NCBI RefSeq assembly: GCF_958450345.1
Contig: NC_088782.1
Coordinates: 62,772,501-62,836,500, forward strand
Direction of reading: 5' to 3'
Length of the DNA: 64,000 nt
Origin: Calliphora vicina
Taxonomy: Eukaryota; Arthropoda; Insecta; Diptera; Calliphoridae
In this document: piece after piece, positions 22,428 through 33,400 of the stretch
How the letters are laid out: each line of letters begins with the position of its first letter
Numbering within the stretch: position 1 is the stretch's first letter
The notes under the pieces: generated by a model
What the model saw: only the letters and a program-made list of their open reading frames with translations
What the model was told of the DNA's origin: nothing
The model's database searches: none
Position numbers and translations under genes: made by a program

Positions 22428-23290
22428 GCATAGGTCTTTGTATAGTCCAATTCTAGCTTTAATCGTAGGTCTTTATATAGTCCAATTCTAGATTTAATCG
22501 TTGAGGTTTTTATATTGTAAATTTTAGCTTTAATCGTAGGTCTTTATATTGTCCAATTCTAGCTTTGATCATAGGTCTATATAGTCCAATTCTAGCTTTA
22601 ATCGTAGGTCCTTATATAGTCCAATTCTAGATTTAATCGTAGGTCCTTATATAATCCAATTCTAGATTTAATCGTTGGGGTTTTTATATTGTAAATTTTA
22701 GCTTTAATCGTAGGTCTTTATATTGTCCAATTCTAGCTTTGATCATAGGTCTATATATAGTCCAATTCAAGCTTTAATCGTAGGTCCTTATATAGTCCAA
22801 TTCTAGATTTAATCGTAGGTCTTTATATAGTCCAATTCTAGATTTAATCGTTGTGGTTTTTATATTGTAAATTTTAGCTTTAATCGTAGGTCTTTATATT
22901 GTCCAATTCTAGATTTAATCGTTGGGGTTTTTATATTGTTTTTAGCTTTAATCGTAGGTCTTTATATTGTCCAATTCTAGCTTTGATCATAGGTCTATAT
23001 AGTCCAATTCTAGCTTTAATCGTAGGTCCTTATACAGTCCAATTCTAGCTTTAATCGTAGGTCCTTATATAGTCCAATTCTAGATTTAATCGTTGGGGTT
23101 TTTATATTGTAAATTTTAGCTTTAATAGTATGTCTTTATATAGCCCAATTCTAGCTTAGATCGTTGGGGTTTATATAGTCCAATTCTAGCTTAGATCGTT
23201 GGGGTTTATATAGTCCAATTCTAGCTTTAATTGCAGGTTTTTATATAATCCAATTCTGGATTTAATCATATGTCTATATATATTCCAATG
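22428..23290. repeat. 35-bp minisatellite, array A
   Basis: About 24 imperfect units of 35 bp with the consensus core tttatatagtccaattctag followed by ctttaatcgtaggtc. Variant units carry gatttaatcgttggggtttt and recur at 22506, 22680, 22856 and 23098, about every 175 bp (five units), plus an extra one at 22927. That is a higher-order arrangement with small indels. Non-coding. Confidence 0.95.
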
Positions 23291-23565
23291 ACAATGGCCC
23301 TTAATAGGGTTTAGCTCCTATAAAAAGGTCCACATTTATTTATTTAGAATATACATACAAAGTAACCCAAATACTTTCGTACTCGTTCTTTAGAGGCAGA
23401 GGAACAATTGGATTGGTCGATACCAAATCAGTCAAATTAACTGCAGTCAGTAAATGTTTTCAGTTAAATTCTTTAGCATTTTTTAATTGTTTTAACTTCT
23501 GTGAATTTCAATTATGGATTGTTTAGAGGGAGATTAATTTGATGAAAATATGATGAAAATATTTC

Positions 23566-23635
23566 GTCCTCTGCCACGGATCGAACCTGGGGTGTTTGGT
23601 TTTGTAGGCACTTTAACCACTACACCATGTCGCCG
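23566..23635 (-). repeat. tRNA-derived sequence (SINE head or tRNA pseudogene)
   Basis: On the minus strand, TGGTGTAGTGGTTA (a good A box) is followed about 35 bp later by GGTTCGATCC (a B box). The T stem has one mismatch and the acceptor ends do not pair, so a working tRNA is unlikely. No tail or duplication was defined. Confidence 0.6.
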
Positions 23636-23879
23636 CATACACACTTATATCTAATCAGTTCAAAAAGTATTTTAAACAAATAAATAATATTTTTATGATA
23701 TTTTAAGATAAACAACTGTCTGATAGTAATGCATTCGTTTTAATACCTGCTGATAATTATAATAAAGAAAAACAAAGGTATCAAAATCAAAATAACAATC
23801 AATTTTAAATTGCACTGAGAGAAATACAATTATTAAATGCATAGCTATTTATAAACTGAACAAAGTTTGCAGAGGAGCT

Positions 23880-24200
23880 ATCCTCACAAAAGTTATCGGG
23901 ATTGCCGCATAATCAAATTATTTATGACTGCTCAAACAGTATTTCGGGGGGACTGGTTGAAATCAGGAACCGATATTGCCCATTTTATAAACAGAGAGTA
24001 TTTGTGGAAAATTTGAGAATGCTAGCACCTTTTGTTTGTGCCCTATCGTGTTTTCAACAGACTAACGGACTTAGAATCTTATGAGGACTCAGAATATATA
24101 TACTTTTTTGGGTCTGCCATGAATATTTCGATGTGTTACAAACGGAATGACAAAAGCAATAATAATTGATTCAATATACCTCCCATTTTTTATGGTGGGT
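23880..24200 (+). repeat. interspersed repeat, family B type
   Basis: Contains gtgttacaaacggaatgaca and ends with gattcaatatacctcccatt plus ttatggtgggtataa, the closing text type also seen at 25025-25062. The first half has gttatcgggattgccgcata. Non-coding. It seems related to family A in the short caaacggaatgacaaa word only. Confidence 0.5.
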
Positions 24201-24694
24201 ATAAAAAAACACAAATGCATTTAAATAACAAAATCACTAAATATAAAAAACAACTCATATCTTTTAGGTATCTTTAAATTTGTAGTTACTTAGTAACAAG
24301 ATTTTTAAATTAACTTTAACGAGTACATAGGTACTCGTTTAATTTGCTGTGACTAACCGGTTTTTTAAATGTCTGTGATTTGAAATCTTTTACATTATTA
24401 TGTCATTAGTTTTATTGAGTTTAATTATTAACATAATTAGCATGTGCCTGCTAAGAATATTTCAAAAATATCAACATGCACTTTATCGAAATAAATAATT
24501 GGAAATTTAAAGGCTGCACTAACAATTAAAAAAAATTAGTTTTCTGAACCAAGTAGCCGTCAAAGTCAAACCAACTAGACATATTATTTAGGTAGACTGA
24601 TTCACTAGCAAATATTTACCATAGGGGGTGTTACAAAAATGAATTTATTTACTATATTAAATAATAAATGATAATAAAAAAGTAAAATAAAGTG

Positions 24695-25062
24695 TAGTCG
24701 GTCAAGTCCGACCATATGATACCATACACCAATCAAATTATGGACCAATTGCCATCAAATTAGGTGACATGACTTCTGTATATATGAAATCTATTTGTGT
24801 TGAATTTTATTTGAATACGAGCATTCTTAAGAAATCTATACTCATTGAAATGAATTTCGGGCACTATATGGGAGCTATGATTTATTATGGACCGATCGTT
24901 GTGAAATTTACTGGCATTATCTTTGAAATTGCTACCTGTAGTTTGATTACAAAGCAAATTAGTATATTTTAAAATGTGTGTTGGAACAATATTTTAGCAC
25001 CTTACAAACATCAGCACTAATTCAATATACCCTCCCCACTATAGTGGTGTAGGGTATAATAA
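24695..25062 (+). repeat. interspersed repeat, family B
   Basis: Starts gtcggtcaagtccgaccata followed by tgataccatacacc and ends with accctccccactatagtggt and gtagggtataa, which forms a terminal hairpin with the nearby accctcc. A piece of its start also lies at 10866-10890. The open frames inside are overlapping shadows without domain similarity. Confidence 0.55.
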
Positions 25063-25420
25063 AGATAATATTTATTATGTCATAACCTTTTTCAATCATG
25101 CATTTACTTCATGCGTCTCGTTGTAAACACCCATGATTAAATCAAAGAATTATAAAAATGTGTTACTATTGTTTACAAACAAAAATTAATCTGTAGTAAA
25201 TTTATTATAGGAAATTTCAAACCATTAAGTTTATATTTCTCCTATCAATAGAAAATTATAACCTAAATTGCTTAAGGTTTCTCTTTCAATCAGAGATGAA
25301 ACATTTAATATGCTTGTACTTATTTTTTTGTACTATTTGAGACTCAAAATTACTTGATACTCTCCAGAAATTCTTACGTAAAAAGGAAACTTGTCATATT
25401 CTTATACACTCTGAATCTCT
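25063..25420. other. no recognised feature
   Basis: Spacer between family B and array B. Confidence 0.5.
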
Positions 25421-26790
25421 TGGTAAGTCTTTAATAGTCTAATTCTAGCTTTAGCCATAGGTCTTTATATAGTGCAATTTTAGCTTTAATCGTAAGCCCT
25501 TATATAGTCGAATTCTAGCTTTAATCGTAGGTCTTTATAAAGTCTAATTCTAGCTTTAATCGTAGGTCTTTATATGGTCCAATTCTAGCTTCATTCATAG
25601 GTCTTTATATAGTCGAATTCTAGCTTTAATCATAGGTCTTTATATAGTCGAATTCTAGCTTTAATCATAGGTCTTTATATAGTCCAATTCTAGCTTTAAT
25701 CAAAGGTCTTTATATAGTCGAATTCTAGCTTTAATCATAGGTCTTTATATAATCCAATTCTAGCTTTAATCGTAAGTCTTTATATAGCCCAATTCTATCT
25801 TTAATCATAGGTCTTTATATAGTCCAATTCTAGCTTTAATCATAGGTCTTTATATAGTCCAATTCTAGCTTTAATCATAGGTCTTTATATAGTCCAATTC
25901 TAGCTTTAATCATAGGTCTTTATATAATCCAATTCTAGCTTTAATTGTAAGTCTTTATATAGCCCAATTCTATCTTTAATCATAGGTCTTTATATAGTCC
26001 AATTCTAGCTTTAATCAAAGGTCTTTATATAATCCAATTCTAGCTTTAATCATAGGTCTTTATATAATCCAATTCTAGCTTTAATCGTAAGTCTTTATAT
26101 AGCCCAATTCTATCTTTAATCATAGGTCTTTATATAGTCCAATTCTAGCTTTAATCAAAGGTCTTTATATAGTCCAATTCTAGCTTTAATCATAGGTCTT
26201 TATATAATCCAATTCTAGCTTTAATCGTAAGTCTTTATATAGCCCAATTCTATCTTTAATCATAGGTCTTTATATAGTCCAATTCTAGCTTTAATCATAG
26301 GTCTTTATATAGTCCAATTCTAGCTTTAATCATAGGTCTTTATATAATCCAATTCTACCTTTAATCGTAAGTCTTTATATAGCCCAATTCTATCTTTAAT
26401 CATAGGTCTTTATATAGTCCAATTCTAGCTTTAATCATAGGTCTTTATATAGTCCAATTCTAGCTTTAATCATAGGTCTTTATATAGTCCAATTCTAGCT
26501 TTAATCATAGGTCTTTATATAGTCCAATTCTAGCTTTAATCATAGGTCTTTATATAATCCAATTCTAGCTTTAATCGTAAGTCTTTATATAGCCCAATTC
26601 TATCTTTAATCATAGGTCTTTATATAGTCCAATTCTAGCTTTAATCAAAGGTCTTTATATAATCCAATTCTAGCTTTAATCGTAAGTCTTTATATAGCCC
26701 AATTCTAGCTTTAGTCGTAGGCCTTTATATAGTGCAATTCTAGCTTTAATCATAGAATTTAATTTATATAGTCTAATTTAATTTGAGCTT
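25421..26790. repeat. 35-bp minisatellite, array B with higher-order repeat
   Basis: About 38 units of tttatatagtccaattctag + ctttaatcataggtc. The variant unit with agcccaattctatc begins at 25786, 25961, 26101, 26241, 26381 and 26591. The spacings are 175, 140, 140, 140 and 210 bp, all multiples of 35. A related agcccaattctagc unit follows 105 bp later at 26696. The middle of the array is therefore a four-unit (140-bp) higher-order repeat. Units here are more uniform than in arrays A and C, consistent with recent amplification. Confidence 0.97.
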
Positions 26791-27300
26791 AATTCATTAA
26801 AATCCTACTTCGGAATCAGCAAATTTCGGTCATTCTTTCCATAAATCCATTCCCAACATATTATTATTTCATCTTCATTCAAATTCTTTTATTTAAATAG
26901 AATTCATTCAGCATTGAATTGATTTATAATGAAATTAATGTACATATTACCGAAATCATTCAGTCTTTGAATGATAAAATTTTTGTTCATACAAATAGAA
27001 GTAAAATACATATGTTTTCTTCATTCAGTTTTGTTTTTAATCATTTACAAAATGAATTGAAAAAAATTTACTTAAGTCATTTTGCAATGGATTTGAAGGC
27101 AAGAAAATCTAAATGATTCAATAAGGAATTAATTCTATAAAGAATGAATTCTCAAAGGAATGAATTCGATATTCTTGAAGAACAAAGGAATCATGCCTAT
27201 GAATTAATTTATTAACGTTTAAATAAAGGTTAAGAATTACATTTTATTTTGATTTTAAAAATGAAAGTAAGAATTAATTCTTTCGAAACTTTGGTTAAAG
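26791..27300. repeat. sequence flanking array B, shared with array C
   Basis: gcttaattcattaaaatcct, ttctttccataaatccattc and gattcaataaggaattaatt occur here. Diverged forms of the same words follow array C at about 32600-32920. A detached piece (gattcaataaggaattaatt) is at about 30157. So arrays B and C probably belong to copies of one larger repeat unit. The 65-codon frame at 26919-27116 is not recognisable. Confidence 0.75.
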
Positions 27301-27965
27301 TCTAGCTTTCTAGATGGCAGTAAACGTAACCTTCATTCAGTTTTGTAAATTCCTTAATACATACTGTTGTATTTAATTTGGAAAGCAATTATTTTGAATA
27401 TCGATTTTGTATCGGAGGCACATTTTATTAATCTATATTTATGTCCAATAAAATCCGATCTTAAGGATTTTAGGTGATCATGCAGAGTATTTATGTCTGT
27501 TAAAAATTCTCAATAAAATTTAATTCAGTTGTAAAACTAGCAATGCTAACTTTTGGTCGTTACAAACATCACAATAAACTTATACTACTCTCCCTATATT
27601 TGTATGGAAATAAACAATAATAAAATAATTCCAACTATGTTGAATTTAATACCAGTACTGATCGTAAAATCAAAATCACTTGTACAGAAAGCACAAAGTT
27701 TAAATTGTGAGCTTTTCTTATTTTTAAGCATACAGCGTCATCTTTCATTAATGACAGGAAAACTTTAGTGAATACACAAACCTAAGGTTGGGGAATAGAA
27801 TAAGCAATGACATGTTTAGATCAGTGATGCCAATTTTTGGTTTTAGTTTGTTTAGTTTGTTTGCTAAAAATTTAATATTATTGTTAATAAGCCGTTTTAT
27901 TCAATAATCTTTTTAACATACTTTTGGCACAGTTATAAAATTTATCGCGTTCTAAATCATACTAA

Positions 27966-28069
27966 CCCCCATTTTCTCAATCTCTGGTTATTTTTTATGG
28001 TGACGCTAAACTGACAGTTCTCATACAAAAAAATGTTAATTGGAGGTTTATCGTTACGAAAAACTACTA
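27966..28069. mobile_element. MITE family 2, one-armed copy
   Basis: CCCCCATTTTCTCAATCTCT at the left and, inside, the complement orientation of the central gagaactgtcagttt text seen at 2900-2920. The right arm stops at about gttacgaaaaactac and its outer part is gone. Confidence 0.7.
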
Positions 28070-28117
28070 TACAATAACAACTATACAGAAAGCCAATTTC
28101 TCATCGCTAATTTCTCA

Positions 28118-28855
28118 TTTTTATACCCTTCACCTTCGTTTGTAATTTCCACAATATAATTTTCCGACCCTATAAAAAGCTGGAATGAAGTAAAAGTACT
28201 TGCGAATGATCGAATATCCTGGAGAAATTTTATAGCGGCCCTATGCTCCACAGGGAGTTATGAGGACAGAAGAAGATAAAGTATATATTCTGGATACTTA
28301 TGGATAGCGAAGTCGATTAAGCCATGTCCGTCTGTCTGTTGAAATCAAATTTCTGAAAACCCCAGATATGTTCGGGATCCAAATCTTCAATAATTCTGTC
28401 AGACATGCTTTCGAGAAGTTTCCTATTTAAAATCAGCAAAATCGGTCCACAAATGGCTGAGATATGAGGAAAAAACCAGAACGGCCTCGATTTTTAACCT
28501 ATTTTTGAATTATATCTGGATTACTAAGACATTATTATAGACAATATGGATATCGAATGATAGATATTTCAAAGACCTTTGCAACGACGTATATAAGACC
28601 ATAGTAAGTTGGACCTACAATGGGTCAAAAATTTTAACCCGAATTTTTTTTCACCAAAAAAAATTTAAAAAACAAAAAAATTTTATTTAAAATTTTAAAA
28701 AAAAATTTAAATAACAATTCGAAAAAAATTTAAAAAAAAACAACTTTGGAAAAAAAATAAGTTTTTAGGTAAACTAAAATTTGTATTTTGATGTATATAT
28801 TGGTGAAGGGTATATACAATTCGGCACAGCCGAATATAGCTCTCTCACACTTGTT
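28118..28855 (+). mobile_element. repeat family A copy with intact 3' hairpin
   Basis: It runs from tatacccttcaccttcgttt (5' hairpin partly deleted) to TTCGGCACAGCCGAA + tatagctctctcac. The core includes gccatgtccgtctgtctgtt and cttcaataattctgtcagac. It is interrupted by a 99-bp LINE 3' end at 28177-28275. Confidence 0.88.
28177..28275 (+). mobile_element. 5'-truncated RTE-like LINE 3' end, 99 bp, TSD ATAAA
   Basis: This block is absent from other family A copies and is flanked by ATAAA at 28172-28176 and 28276-28280. In frame 2 it encodes SWNEVKVLANDRISWRNF, then IAALCSTGSYEDRRR. The stop TAA is formed by the target duplication itself. This matches the C-terminal tail style (W-x-x-x-A-x-D-R-x-x-W) of RTE-type LINEs, which are known for almost no 3' untranslated region. 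The insertion is intact at the 3' end and has lost everything upstream. Confidence 0.8.
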
Positions 28856-29547
28856 CTATTTAAAACTGTGTTCCATCCAATTCGCATATTTCTAGATTCA
28901 GTTGAAAATGAGTTGTATTTTTTGTGGCATTCTTGAGATCGCAGTTTGTTTTGCTAATATTTATATTGAAATCAACAAAACTACTATTAGAGCAACTAAA
29001 ATGCTAACGATAAATTAAAACAAGAAACTAATTCTTAAGTTTTCTTAATTTTTCCACTTCAAAGGCGTACGAAATAGAGATTCAAATTTAATTTTTAAGA
29101 ATAAATGCAATACAATACTGTTAGTATATTTGTTAAACAAAAGGTACTTAATGTTTGTTTTTAATGAAACAAAAAGTACCAAGTTTTACCCGTTCTTTGT
29201 ATTTTTATATCCCTCTAAATGCAAAATTTTCAATAACCGAAGATAATTGCTAAAATATGACATATTTTTGTTAATTTGTTTTTTTTTCACATGAAAAGCT
29301 TTTAAAAACAAAACAGGCACACATTTTTAAATTATCGAAAGATGCACAATTTTAGAATTATTTTTTTTTTGTGGGGGCGTTCGTTGTATTGTACAATGAT
29401 CTCATATTTACAATAGTTTAATGATGTAAATGAAATATTGCGGAAAATACACAATTTTACACGAGTGGAAAGAGGAAAATTTGCAAATATTTTGAAATTC
29501 TTTAATAAGAGTCATACGAGTATTTCACAATTTTATTAAACATTTGT
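28856..29547. other. no recognised feature
   Basis: A/T-rich spacer; no exon or repeat recognised. Confidence 0.5.
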
Positions 29548-29550
29548 TTA

Positions 29551-30002
29551 CCCTAGGTCTCCACGTAGCAATTTTTATTGCTAAGCTCAAGCAATAACGT
29601 CGGCAGAGCAACAGCAGAGTGATTGCTGATTGCTTTAGGTGGAGAAAACGTTCGTCACAAATACAAAATTTTCAAAGCGAGAAGTTCTATGAAAAACTGT
29701 GGTTTATTTTACGTTAAATGATTTTTTCACTAATTTCTTTGTTTTTTTGTTTGTTTTGGTTCTTAAATAAATTAAATATGGATGAATTAATCGCATCGAA
29801 TCATAGAAAGAAGAAATTTTACATTAATGACAACTGAACTGACAGCTTATTGCTTAGCAATAATTGCTCAGACAATCAGCAGAGCAATCATTGCGCAATG
29901 GATTGCTACATATGGCAATTTGCGGTTTACACTCGCAAATTTCATTGACGCAATCAAATTTGACAATTGCAGCAATAAATATTGCTACGTGGAGACCTAG
30001 GG
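29551..30002. mobile_element. MITE with TTA duplication (Harbinger-like)
   Basis: CCCTAGGTCTCCACGTAGCA and its complement TGCTACGTGGAGACCTAGGG form a perfect 20-bp inverted end on 452 bp, continuing as imperfect ATTGC/GCAAT pairing. TTA lies at 29548-29550 and 30003-30005. A 3-bp TTA/TAA duplication is typical of PIF/Harbinger. The interior near both ends is dense in ATTGCT words. Non-coding. The 61-codon frame at 29864-30049 overlaps the end and is a shadow. Confidence 0.88.
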
Positions 30003-30378
30003 TTATAGAGCATGCAAATCAGGAAAAAGGTCAAATAAAATTGAAATGAAAACCATATTGAAACAATTTGTATAAATTATATTCATTATTTAAATGGGCA
30101 ATTTATGTAGGCACTTTGAAAAGTCATTTGGTACTTGTAATAAATGAAAATTTAAATGATTCAATAAGGAATTAATTCTATAAAGAATGAATTCAATAAA
30201 AAGTAGAAAAAGTAGACGTATTGTACATCAAGGTGTAGGAAATTGCGTCTTATTTTCAAATATGTAAAATGTTTTTAATAATTACAAAAAATTCATGGTA
30301 GACTTTTTGCAAAAACAATGAAAAAATAATTTCAGTTGAGTTTTTGTGCAAATGATTCCGATCGGATCAAAAACCGAA

Positions 30379-30562
30379 AATATAATTATTAGGCCGGGTC
30401 GATTTGTATGGACGATCAAAAAGTAAAAAATCGTATAGCTGAAACGCAGAAACCATAGGTCTAAAATCAAATCCTATCTTGCGCATTTGGTATTTTATCC
30501 AATAAAAAAATATTTAAAAAAAAATTAATACTGAAATATCATCGACCCACCCTAATAATTAT
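30379..30562. mobile_element. MITE family 3 (TTAGGC.GGGTCGA ends)
   Basis: Left TATAATTATTAGGCCGGGTC and right complement (CGACCCACCCTAATAATTAT) bound about 180 bp. The left part, including tttgtatggacgatcaaaaa, recurs inverted at about 35540-35615 inside a family A copy. Non-coding. Confidence 0.75.
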
Positions 30563-31485
30563 AGTTTTAAATTGTTCATATACCCAAGGTGCCTCAATTT
30601 GGGCCTTTACGACCACGCCCCTGATGTACTACAAGGTCTAAACTCAAATTTAAACTTGACTGTATCTTACAAATACATTTCCACTTTTTTCCCTTACTAC
30701 ATATGTAATGGTCGACGAAATTTTTAATAACTCGAATATTTCGTTTAAAAGATTTGTGACTTTTATATATTTTTAGAAATTAGACTATAAAATAATTTAA
30801 TGTACATGGTTTTTCAACAAGAACTTTGTTTTTTCAATTGTGGCAACACCAACAACATGATAGTATTGACTGACATTTAGTTTTTTAATGTATTCGTAGT
30901 AGATGCATTGGCAATTCGTAGTTGATGCATTAAATTTCGCTCAAAAATCGCATTAATTAAAATCCACTATGAAGATGGTGGTAATGTTCGACCTTCTCAG
31001 ACCTTCTCAGATTATAAAACATTCTATCAACTTCCGGCTGAATGCTCTATATCCAATTGTACACAAATTTGGTATCAGTTAGATTTAGACGCTAATTCAT
31101 AGTCTAGACTGGCATTAAATTCATTAACATACATATATTGAAGCAAATGTCAAAATTATGTTATCTCCAGTGAAGACGCATCTTTTTCGTACCAGTTTTT
31201 CATTGATAATTATTGCGAACATAAAATGTCAATTTTGGACGAGCCCTTTAAAGAACATTATTTTCAGAAATTTTACAAAAGGAGAAAATAAAGTAAATCA
31301 AATTTCAAATTGTGTGTTAACATAAATATATATCTACGTTTTCCCATAACCCTAACATAAATAAAGCAATAAGTAATATTGTTCCGTTATTCTGCCGGCG
31401 TTATTGCTAACATATTTATTGCTAGTCTAGTCGGGCGAGTAAAGAACCAAATCTATGTGTTTAGGACAGGTTTACTGTTCTGACA
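30563..31485. other. no recognised feature
   Basis: Spacer; two nearby ttcgtagt(a/t)gatgcatt words at 30895 and 30917 are the only local repeat seen. Confidence 0.45.
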
Positions 31486-32180
31486 TGCATATCAATCCTA
31501 GGTTTAATACAGCTTAAGTTGAACATCAACCGTAGCCTAAGTTTAGCTTCAATCGCAAGTCTTAATACAGACTAGGTTGAACTTTAATTGATGGTTTAAT
31601 TCAGCCAAAGTTGAGCATTAATCGAAATCTAAGTTTAGCTTCAGTCATAGGTCTTAATAAACCTTAGTTGAACTTCAATCGTAGATCTTATTGCAGTTAT
31701 AGTATAAGTTAAGATTCAATCGTAGTGTAATTTTGGCTGCAATTCTAGTACTTTATATAGTCTAAGTTGGGCTTCAATCGTAGATCTTAATCTAGTCTAA
31801 GATGAGCTTCAATCGTAGTCTAAGTTTAGTTTTAATCGTAGGTCTTAATGCAGTCTTAATCTAATATGTCTTAATCTTGTCCAAGTTAAGCTTAAATATC
31901 AGCTATTTATGTAGCCTTAGTTGAACTTGTATCGTTGGTCTTATTGCAGTCTTTGTTTCGGTTCAATCGTAGGTCTTAATGAAGTTTAAGTTGAGCTTTA
32001 ATTATAGTCAAATTTTGGCTGTAATTCTAGGACTTAATAAAGTGTAAGTTGAGCTTCATCTACATCTTAATATAGTCTAGGTTGAGCTTCAATCGTAGTA
32101 TAAGCTTAGCTTTAATACAGCCTTAATGCAGTTCTAAGTTGGGATGCAATAATATGTGTTAATCTAGTCTAAGTTGAGCT
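31486..32180. repeat. 35-bp minisatellite, array C, old and divergent
   Basis: About 19 badly diverged units with the consensus cttaatctagtctaagttga + gcttcaatcgtaggt, again 35 bp. It aligns position by position with arrays A and B (TAGTC-AA-T-TAGCTT-AATCGTAGGT). Weaker units continue at about 32445-32565 after an unrelated 260-bp segment. Divergence suggests this array is the oldest. Confidence 0.85.
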
Positions 32181-32444
32181 TAATCCACTTAGCGCAACCG
32201 TCCTTTTAAAAGAACGAGGAAAAAAACGGGAAAACCGGTTTTTTACGTGAATTTAAATGCACATTTTTTTAAATTTTCATTGTTTATTACATGTTATGAA
32301 GCTTCTGAACCTTAAAGCGTCAGCTGATAAAAGAAGTTTCTCGTGGTTTAATTGTATATTAGGAATTTACGTTCCGAAATAAAAATTAAACTTTCCAAAA
32401 AAAAAAAAAAAATTCAGCGATATCTTGAACTTACTCGTGGCATA
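32181..32444. other. segment interrupting array C
   Basis: Non-array text (starts ccacttagcgcaaccgtcct) between two stretches of array C. Probably an insertion; no inverted ends or duplication found. Confidence 0.4.
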
Positions 32445-32579
32445 AGTTTTGATTCATTCATATGTCTTAGTGTAGAGACTCAATTGTAGGTCTTAGTTTA
32501 GTATAATTTGAGCCTCAATAATAGGTATAATTTGGGCTTCAACCATAGGTATTTATAAACACATGCAATATAACCAGAG

Positions 32580-33400
32580 CTTAGAAATAATTAATTCAAT
32601 TTAAGATTAATTCACTTAAATCCTTATTCAGAATATCAAAATGACTGCCATTCATTCCATAAACCTATTTCCAACAAAACAAATAATTTAGCTTTATTTA
32701 TTATTCAAAGGAATTCATTCATTGCTGAATTAATTCATAGTGGAATTATTGGAATTGTTATATTTTTTTATTAATTAATTTTGTTTAATTTATAATAGAT
32801 TTGAAATGAATAAAAATTAAATCATTCAACAATATTTCTTAAGCTCATTTTTAATGGATTTATATTAAAGAAAACTTGAATGATTCAATAAGGAATTAAT
32901 TCTATAAAGACTGAAGACTGAATTCTCAGCGGAATGAATTATTGAGTTTAAATTTTTAAGGAATTAGGCCTATGAATTATTTTTTTTATGCACAGAGAAA
33001 AAGGAGTCGTAGTAGCAACCGAATTTGTATCCAATCGTTTGCTTCTGTATTAGTGACCGAATTTTACAGTTTTTTGGACGGGGTAACAAAAGTTTGGTTG
33101 TTTCAGCAGAAATTCTTCCTTATCAACTGACTTTCTGTTGATAGAACCATTCGATTGGCTTGCTACTACGAATCTGTTTTCTCTGAGTGGAATTGTTAAG
33201 AGATAAAATTTAATTTGATTTTTAAAATTGAGTTAAGACTTAATTCATTCCTTTGAGAATACTATTGTAAATTTGAATAAACATGGAATTCAGCCTAAGA
33301 ATTAATTCATAATGAATTATTAAGAGATAAAATTTGAATTGATTTCGAAAATTTAATAAGATTTAATTAAGTCTTTCGAACCTTTGAATTTAACTAATGC
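32580..33400. repeat. array C flank, homologous to array B flank
   Basis: ttcattccataaacctattt and gattcaataaggaattaatt match the flank at 26791-27300. The text is rich in GAATTAATTC words. A MITE at 32993-33185 interrupts it. Confidence 0.65.
32993..33185. mobile_element. MITE family 4
   Basis: CAGAGAAAAAGGAGTCGTAG + tagcaa at the left and the complement of CAGAGAAAACAGATTCGTAG + tagcaa at the right enclose 193 bp. No exact flanking duplication was seen. Non-coding, with an inner inverted GTTGATA/tatcaac pair. Confidence 0.7.

Noticed and set aside
22428..26790. Regularly spaced repeats resembling a CRISPR array
   Set aside because: The units are directly tandem (35 bp, no unique spacers), A/T-rich and in an intron-bearing insect-type genome; a minisatellite explains them fully.
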